The position numbers and the translations under genes are program-made. Source: an uncultured Corynebacterium sp. (GTDB lineage: Bacteria; Actinomycetota; Actinomycetes; Mycobacteriales; Mycobacteriaceae). Taken from it: DNA of 35,797 nucleotides. The stretch spans positions 1 to 35,797 of the forward strand of contig CAMIPB010000023.1 in NCBI GenBank assembly GCA_946223355.1, in the 5' to 3' direction. Below the pieces are notes generated by a model. The model saw nothing but the letters and a program-made list of their open reading frames with translations. It did no database searches and had not been told where the DNA came from. Positions 32,122 through 35,797 of this stretch are shown here, piece by piece; the first letter of the stretch is position 1, and each line of letters starts with the position of its first letter.

Positions 32122-32164
32122 TTCCACGGGGCATTCGAACAGCATTTAAGCTACGAGCCATCTG

Positions 32165-32210
32165 CAGCTCAGCTATCGACGAAAGTCAATAGCTGAGCTG
32201 TATTTTTATT
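32165..32210 (+). terminator. Strong intrinsic terminator after atpI
   Basis: Arms 32165-32180 and 32185-32200 pair over 12 bp, one mismatch, then 3 bp closed by a GAAA tetraloop, followed at once by TATTTTTATT. It starts 43 bp past the atpI stop. This is the clearest intrinsic terminator in the window and should end the rho/prfA-to-atpI transcript before the ATP synthase operon. Confidence 0.9.
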
Positions 32211-32657
32211 CCGTTCTTTGGTGAGTTAGATGACATGTTTACTACCCCCGAACAAGCCCATGTGGCCAGTGGTGTGACAAACGTAACCTTTGCGTATTTT
32301 CCATGAGTGCGCCTTATTTTTCCCTCAGTATTGCGAGCGGGCCAGGGCGCGACGGGCTTGATTAGTGACAAAACCAGCCCTCATGCGGGAAAAACTTATA
32401 CCAAACTGATATTATTTCCTGCGGGTTACCGCGGAGGTCGACCAACTTGCTGTGAACTGCAGTAATGGAAGCTTTTAGCCGTGCTTTTAAGGCTCTAACT
32501 TCCAATGGACAGGCATCCGTAGCGGTGAATCCCTGCTGCAGCTTCGCTGATGTGCGACGGAGTCCGTTGCTGTGGCAGAGAGTTTGAGACGTCCATCGCA
32601 CCGTAGGTACCAAGCCTGCGGCCCGAAACACGGGAGAGAACGCTGAGCGTTACAACA
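32211..32657 (+). promoter_or_regulatory. Gene-free leader/promoter region of the ATP synthase operon
   Basis: About 450 bp with no convincing gene. An AT-rich patch at 32391-32417 (TTATAC and TATTAT at 32410-32415) is the best -10 candidate on the plus strand; no good -35 was found. The leader would be about 240 nt. It holds a 40-codon ATG frame (32465-32587) without a ribosome site, and a perfect 6-bp inverted repeat AACGCTGAGCGTT at 32639-32651, six bases before the atpB start codon, which could hide or expose the ribosome entry site. Confidence 0.4.
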
Positions 32658-33461
32658 TTGGCCATGAAGGGTGCATTTCACGCACCCGAATTGGACCCAG
32701 AATTTTTCCCGGGGCAAACATATGACCAGTTGCTTTTCGGCGATTTCGCCGGAGGCTGGTTCGCATTGGATCGCATTATGCTTGTCCGCCTTTTCATGGC
32801 GGCAGTATTGGTGATCCTTTTTGTGCTTGCTTTTAAGAACCCAAAGTTGGTTCCTAAGGGCTTGCAGAACGTCGCAGAGCATGCGCTTGATTTCGTGCGG
32901 GTACACATCGCGGAAGACATCCTGGGCAAGAAGGAGGGTCGCCGTTTCCTCCCGGTTATTGCGACCATCTTCTTCGCAGTCTTGTTCATGAACGTTTCCA
33001 CGATTATTCCTGTTCTGAACATCTCGCCAAACGCTCGTATTGGTATGCCCATCGTATTGGCCTTGTTCGGCTACATCACCATGATTTACGCCGGTGCTAA
33101 GCGTTACGGCTTTGGCAAGTTTGTGAAGTCCTCGGTGGTTATTCCTAATCTTCCACCACTGCTTCATATTCTTGTTGTGCCAATTGAGTTTTTCTCGACG
33201 TTCATTCTGCGCCCGGTCACCTTGGCGCTTCGTCTTATGGCGAACTTCCTGGCTGGCCACATCATTTTGGTGCTGCTCTACTCCGCAACGAACTTCTTCT
33301 TCTTCCAGTTCAACGGATGGACTGCACTTTCTGGTGTAACGATTCTCGCAGCTGTGCTGTTCACGGTGTACGAAATTATCGTCATCTTCCTGCAGGCATA
33401 TATTTTTGCCCTGCTGGTGGCGGTGTATATCGAGCTGTCGCTGCACGCAGATTCGCACTAG
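32658..33461 (+). CDS. atpB: F-type ATP synthase subunit a
   Basis: A 267-residue membrane subunit with the two proton half-channels facing the c ring. About five to six membrane helices are visible. The essential arginine is Arg192 in TLALRLMANFLAGH, with Asn196 and His200 nearby as in the family, and the C-terminal helix pair has a conserved VYIELSLH end. Start uncertain: TTG 32658 or ATG 32664, neither with a clear ribosome site, and an inverted repeat sits directly upstream. It is the first structural gene of atpBEFHA. Confidence 0.96.
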   Translation: MAMKGAFHAPELDPEFFPGQTYDQLLFGDFAGGWFALDRIMLVRLFMAAVLVILFVLAFKNPKLVPKGLQNVAEHALDFVRVHIAEDILGKKEGRRFLPVIATIFFAVLFMNVSTIIPVLNISPNARIGMPIVLALFGYITMIYAGAKRYGFGKFVKSSVVIPNLPPLLHILVVPIEFFSTFILRPVTLALRLMANFLAGHIILVLLYSATNFFFFQFNGWTALSGVTILAAVLFTVYEIIVIFLQAYIFALLVAVYIELSLHADSH

Positions 33462-33515
33462 CACAATCCGCGAACCTCGCGGTCAACTGAATACCCCACA
33501 TCAAACCAACACCGC

Positions 33516-33542
33516 CTCCGCCGGTTAAGACGGCTGGCGGAG
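33516..33542 (+). promoter_or_regulatory. GC-rich intercistronic hairpin before atpE
   Basis: CTCCGCC (33516-33522) pairs perfectly with GGCGGAG (33536-33542), extended by two inner pairs. It lies in the 107-bp atpB-atpE gap, 26 bp before the atpE start and just before its AAAGGGA site. There is no T run, so it is not a terminator. An mRNA-stability or translation element for the multi-copy c subunit is the likely role. Confidence 0.5.
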
Positions 33543-33568
33543 AAATATCGAAAGGGAACGACTTTCAC

Positions 33569-33811
33569 ATGAACGAGATCATCCTGGCTCAGGACGCTGC
33601 AGAGACCTCATTGAAGGGTCTTGGCGCAATCGGCTACGGCATCGCAACCATCGGCCCAGGCCTGGGCATCGGCATCCTCGTCGGCAAGACCGTTGAGGGC
33701 ATGGCACGTCAGCCTGAGATGGCTGGCCAGCTGCGTACCACCATGTTCCTTGGTATCGCCTTCGTTGAGGCACTTGCACTTATCGGCCTCGTTGCAGGCT
33801 TCCTGTTTTAA
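33569..33811 (+). CDS. atpE: F-type ATP synthase subunit c
   Basis: An 80-residue two-helix hairpin that forms the rotating proton ring. Helix 1 carries the Gly-rich IGPGLGIGILVGK run, the polar loop is ARQPE (46-50), and the proton-binding carboxylate is Glu67 in FVEALALIG. Residues around Glu67 (GIAFVEALALIG) are of the H+ type, without the usual Na+ ligand set. GAAAGGGAA stands upstream at a rather long distance of about 11 nt. The mycobacterial homologue is the target of diarylquinolines. Confidence 0.97.
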   Translation: MNEIILAQDAAETSLKGLGAIGYGIATIGPGLGIGILVGKTVEGMARQPEMAGQLRTTMFLGIAFVEALALIGLVAGFLF

Positions 33812-33860
33812 AAAAGCGCGCGTACACATACCTACCCACCCTTTTTAAGACTGGAGACTC

Positions 33861-34433
33861 ATGAACAACGTCTTTTACTACCTTGCAGCAGAAGGAGGCG
33901 AGACGCTTCCCCTGGAGGGCGGCAACTCGATCCTTTTGCCCAAGGCATATGACATCGTCTGGTCTCTTATTCCGTTTCTTGTAATTCTCCTTGTCTTCTG
34001 GAAGTTCGTTCTTCCTATATACAACGAGATGCTGCAGGAGCGCGAAGACCGGATTGAGGGCGGCATTAAGCGCGCTGAGGCGCAGCAGGCGGAAGCCAAG
34101 GCTGCGTTGGAGAAGTACAACTCTCAGCTCGCTGAGGCACGTCAGGAAGCTGCAGAGATCCGTGAGCAGGCGCGCGAGCGTGGCAAGCAGATCGAAGCAG
34201 AGGCTAAGGCCAATGCAGAGGAAGAATCCAAGCGAATTCTCGCTTCTGGCGAGCAGCAGCTTGAAGCTTCTCGCACCAAGGTCATTTCAGAGCTTCGCTC
34301 TGACATCGGCCAGAACTCAATCAACTTGGCTGAGAAGCTGCTCGGTGGCGAGCTTTCTGACACCACCAAGCGTTCCGGCACTATTGATCAGTTCCTGTCC
34401 GAGCTTGACCACGTGGCAGTAGCCGGAAAGTAG
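33861..34433 (+). CDS. atpF: F-type ATP synthase subunit b
   Basis: A 190-residue peripheral stalk subunit: a short outer segment, one membrane helix (about 30-52, LIPFLVILLVFWKFVLPIY), then a long charged coiled coil (about 55-165, rich in Glu, Ala, Lys and Arg) that reaches along F1 and binds the delta subunit. There is a single b gene and no b' copy, so a homodimer is expected. Normal length. AGACTGGAG precedes the ATG. It is followed after 7 bp by atpH. Confidence 0.96.
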   Translation: MNNVFYYLAAEGGETLPLEGGNSILLPKAYDIVWSLIPFLVILLVFWKFVLPIYNEMLQEREDRIEGGIKRAEAQQAEAKAALEKYNSQLAEARQEAAEIREQARERGKQIEAEAKANAEEESKRILASGEQQLEASRTKVISELRSDIGQNSINLAEKLLGGELSDTTKRSGTIDQFLSELDHVAVAGK

Positions 34434-34440
34434 GCACAAG

Positions 34441-35256
34441 ATGAAAGCAGCGAGCCGCGAAGCACTAGAGAGCACCTCCCAGCGTCTGGATGAAATTCTG
34501 GGCATGGGTAGTGACTCCGATGTTGCTGCAAAGACCGGTCTTGACCTCTTCGACATCGCAGAAGTCGTTGCAAAGGAACGCGAACTTCGCGTTAACCTTG
34601 CAGATTCCGCTGCACCTGTTGAAGCTCGCACCGCGCTGGTGAATAACCTGTTTGGTTCTAAAGTTTCCGCTCCTGCCAAGGAGATCCTGGAAGCAGTAGC
34701 AACCGCCAACTGGTCTGCACCTCGCGATATCAAGGCTGGGCTTATCGCACTTGGACGCCGCGCTTTATTGCGTGGTGCTGAGAAGCAGGGTCAACTTGGC
34801 CAGGTTGAAGACGAACTCTTCCGCCTGTCCCGGATCCTGAACCGCGAAACCGAGCTCACCCAGCTGCTTACTGATCGAACTGCCGAATCTGCGCGTAAGC
34901 GCTCACTGTTGGCATCTGTGATCAAGGATAAGGTCTCCATGTTCACTGAGGCGCTCGCGCTTCAGGCCATTGACCGTCCTGAACACAACCCAATCGACGA
35001 TATTGCTTCTTTGGCTGAATCTGCAGCATCGCTGCAGGACCGCACCGTGGCACACGTTGTCACCGCCAATGAGCTATCCGACGGCCAGCAGGCGGCACTC
35101 GCTGAGAAGCTGGGAAAGATTTACGGTCGTGCGATGTCCATCCACTCTGAGGTTGACACCAGCCTCCTCGGTGGCATGACCATCCGCGTTGGAGACGAAG
35201 TTATTGATGGTTCGACGGCAGGCAAGGTTGCCCGTCTTCGCGCATCAATGGCATAG
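34441..35256 (+). CDS. atpH: F-type ATP synthase subunit delta
   Basis: A 271-residue delta (OSCP) subunit, longer than the roughly 180 residues usual outside actinobacteria but normal for corynebacteria, where atpH stays separate from atpF (in mycobacteria b and delta are fused). The N-terminal helical bundle that caps F1 covers about 1-115. The family C-terminal signature is visible as GRAMSIHSEVDTSLLGGMTIRVGDEVIDGSTAGKVARLRASM. It starts 7 bp after atpF, and GGAAAG at the end of atpF serves as ribosome site. Confidence 0.96.
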   Translation: MKAASREALESTSQRLDEILGMGSDSDVAAKTGLDLFDIAEVVAKERELRVNLADSAAPVEARTALVNNLFGSKVSAPAKEILEAVATANWSAPRDIKAGLIALGRRALLRGAEKQGQLGQVEDELFRLSRILNRETELTQLLTDRTAESARKRSLLASVIKDKVSMFTEALALQAIDRPEHNPIDDIASLAESAASLQDRTVAHVVTANELSDGQQAALAEKLGKIYGRAMSIHSEVDTSLLGGMTIRVGDEVIDGSTAGKVARLRASMA

Positions 35257-35327
35257 GTCTTTGACATCGACTTATACAAGAGAAATTTAAGAAATTGCTG
35301 GACGAGACTACCGAGAGCAGGAACAAC

Positions 35328-35797
35328 ATGGCGGAGCTGACGATCTCCTCCGACGAGATCCGTAGCGCGATTGCGAACTACACCTCGAGCTACTCCCCGG
35401 AGGCCTCCCGTGAGGAGGTTGGCGTTGTTATCAGTGCAGCTGATGGTATCGCCCAGGTTTCGGGAATGCCGTCGGTCATGACGAATGAGCTTCTGGAGTT
35501 CCCGGGCGGCGTTATTGGCGTCGCTCAGAACCTCGATACCGACAAGGTCGGCGTTGTGGTGCTGGGTAACTTCGAGTCGCTTAAAGAGGGTGACGAGGTA
35601 AAGCGGACGGGTGACGTCCTTTCGATTCCGGTCGGGGACAAGTTCCTCGGTCGCGTAATTAACCCCCTGGGCCAGCCGATTGACGGCCTGGGCGACATTG
35701 AGGCTGAAGAGGACCGCGTCCTCGAGCTGCAGGCACCGACCGTGCTGCAGCGTCAGCCGGTTGAAGAGCCGATGGCTACTGGTATTAAGGCCATCGA
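35328..35797 (+). CDS. atpA: F-type ATP synthase subunit alpha, 3' end beyond window
   Basis: The first 156 codons of the nucleotide-binding but non-catalytic F1 subunit. The N-terminal beta-barrel is clear: SSDEIRSAI, then GIAQVSGMPSVMTNELLEFPGG and GVVVLGNFESLKEGDEVKRTGDVLSIPVGD, then FLGRVINPLGQPIDGLG, ending at EPMATGIKAI just before the Walker A region. The ATG follows GAGCAGGAAC; the 71-bp gap after atpH has a TTGACA (35261-35266), but no matching -10 was found. The Walker motifs lie outside the window. Confidence 0.97.
   Translation, partial: MAELTISSDEIRSAIANYTSSYSPEASREEVGVVISAADGIAQVSGMPSVMTNELLEFPGGVIGVAQNLDTDKVGVVVLGNFESLKEGDEVKRTGDVLSIPVGDKFLGRVINPLGQPIDGLGDIEAEEDRVLELQAPTVLQRQPVEEPMATGIKAI

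Noticed and set aside
32235..32306. 23-codon plus-strand frame (MFTTPEQAH...) after the atpI terminator
   Set aside because: Too short, no ribosome site and no promoter between it and the terminator.
32465..32587. 40-codon plus-strand frame in the atpB leader
   Set aside because: No ribosome site, mixed composition with a CC pair and no family; listed only as part of the leader.
32487..33464. 325-codon open frame on the minus strand opposite atpB
   Set aside because: It is His/Gln/Asn/Lys-rich, as expected from the antisense of a membrane-protein gene, with no domain or ribosome site, and lies wholly against the well-supported atpB.
35257..35327. TTGACA in the atpH-atpA gap as an internal promoter
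   Set aside because: No TAnnnT box at a suitable distance; the gap fits a simple intercistronic space in one operon.
1..35797. CRISPR arrays, insertion sequences, integrases or transposases
   Set aside because: No regularly spaced repeats and no transposase or recombinase-like protein was seen on either strand; the accessory region shows no flanking direct repeats by eye.

Overview
The window looks like a stretch of Corynebacterium chromosome, from the moderate-GC clade. From memory, its backbone follows the order known in C. glutamicum: tRNA-Arg, argS-lysA, hom-thrB, an ArnR-type regulator, molybdenum cofactor genes, fadD, rho-prfA-prmC-tsaC-wecA-atpI, then atpBEFH-atpA. Supporting signs are a TAGAC-N6-GTCTG site in front of hom (McbR type), the long actinobacterial Rho and AtpH, and many starts with no Shine-Dalgarno that sit 7-8 nt behind a TAnnnT box. 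Species cannot be assigned from sequence alone.

Left part (1-6.6 kb, all minus strand): a tRNA-Arg(CCG) cut by the window edge, a secreted TAP-type serine peptidase, and a lactate-use operon lldP-lutA-lutB-lutC. LldP imports lactate and LutABC, an iron-sulfur complex, oxidises it to pyruvate. No lactate regulator is present, but a perfect palindrome lies in the lldP leader.

6.7-12.2 kb (plus strand): argS-lysA are coupled by a TAATG overlap and followed by hom-thrB. These supply arginyl-tRNA and the last lysine step, then the homoserine branch to threonine and methionine.

12.2-23.5 kb is the accessory and most interesting part. Where C. glutamicum carries narKGHJI beside arnR, this window has an ArnR-like Fe-S repressor, a fused ModBC molybdate transporter with ModA, and a DUF2249 protein on the minus strand. 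Divergent from them are an NnrS-like membrane protein, a second polytopic membrane protein, and a membrane-anchored copper nitrite reductase with an extra N-terminal cupredoxin domain. Molybdenum cofactor genes mobA, moaC, moeA and moaA follow on the minus strand. No nitrate reductase is in the window, so the Mo cofactor products presumably serve an enzyme elsewhere. The nirK side looks like a nitrite-to-NO module with accessory proteins.

23.5-35.8 kb: an acyl-CoA ligase (minus), then rho with a long leader holding two small ORFs, prfA, prmC, tsaC, wecA and atpI, closed by a strong intrinsic terminator. A 535-bp gene-free leader precedes the F-type ATP synthase operon atpB-atpE-atpF-atpH-atpA; atpA is cut by the right edge.
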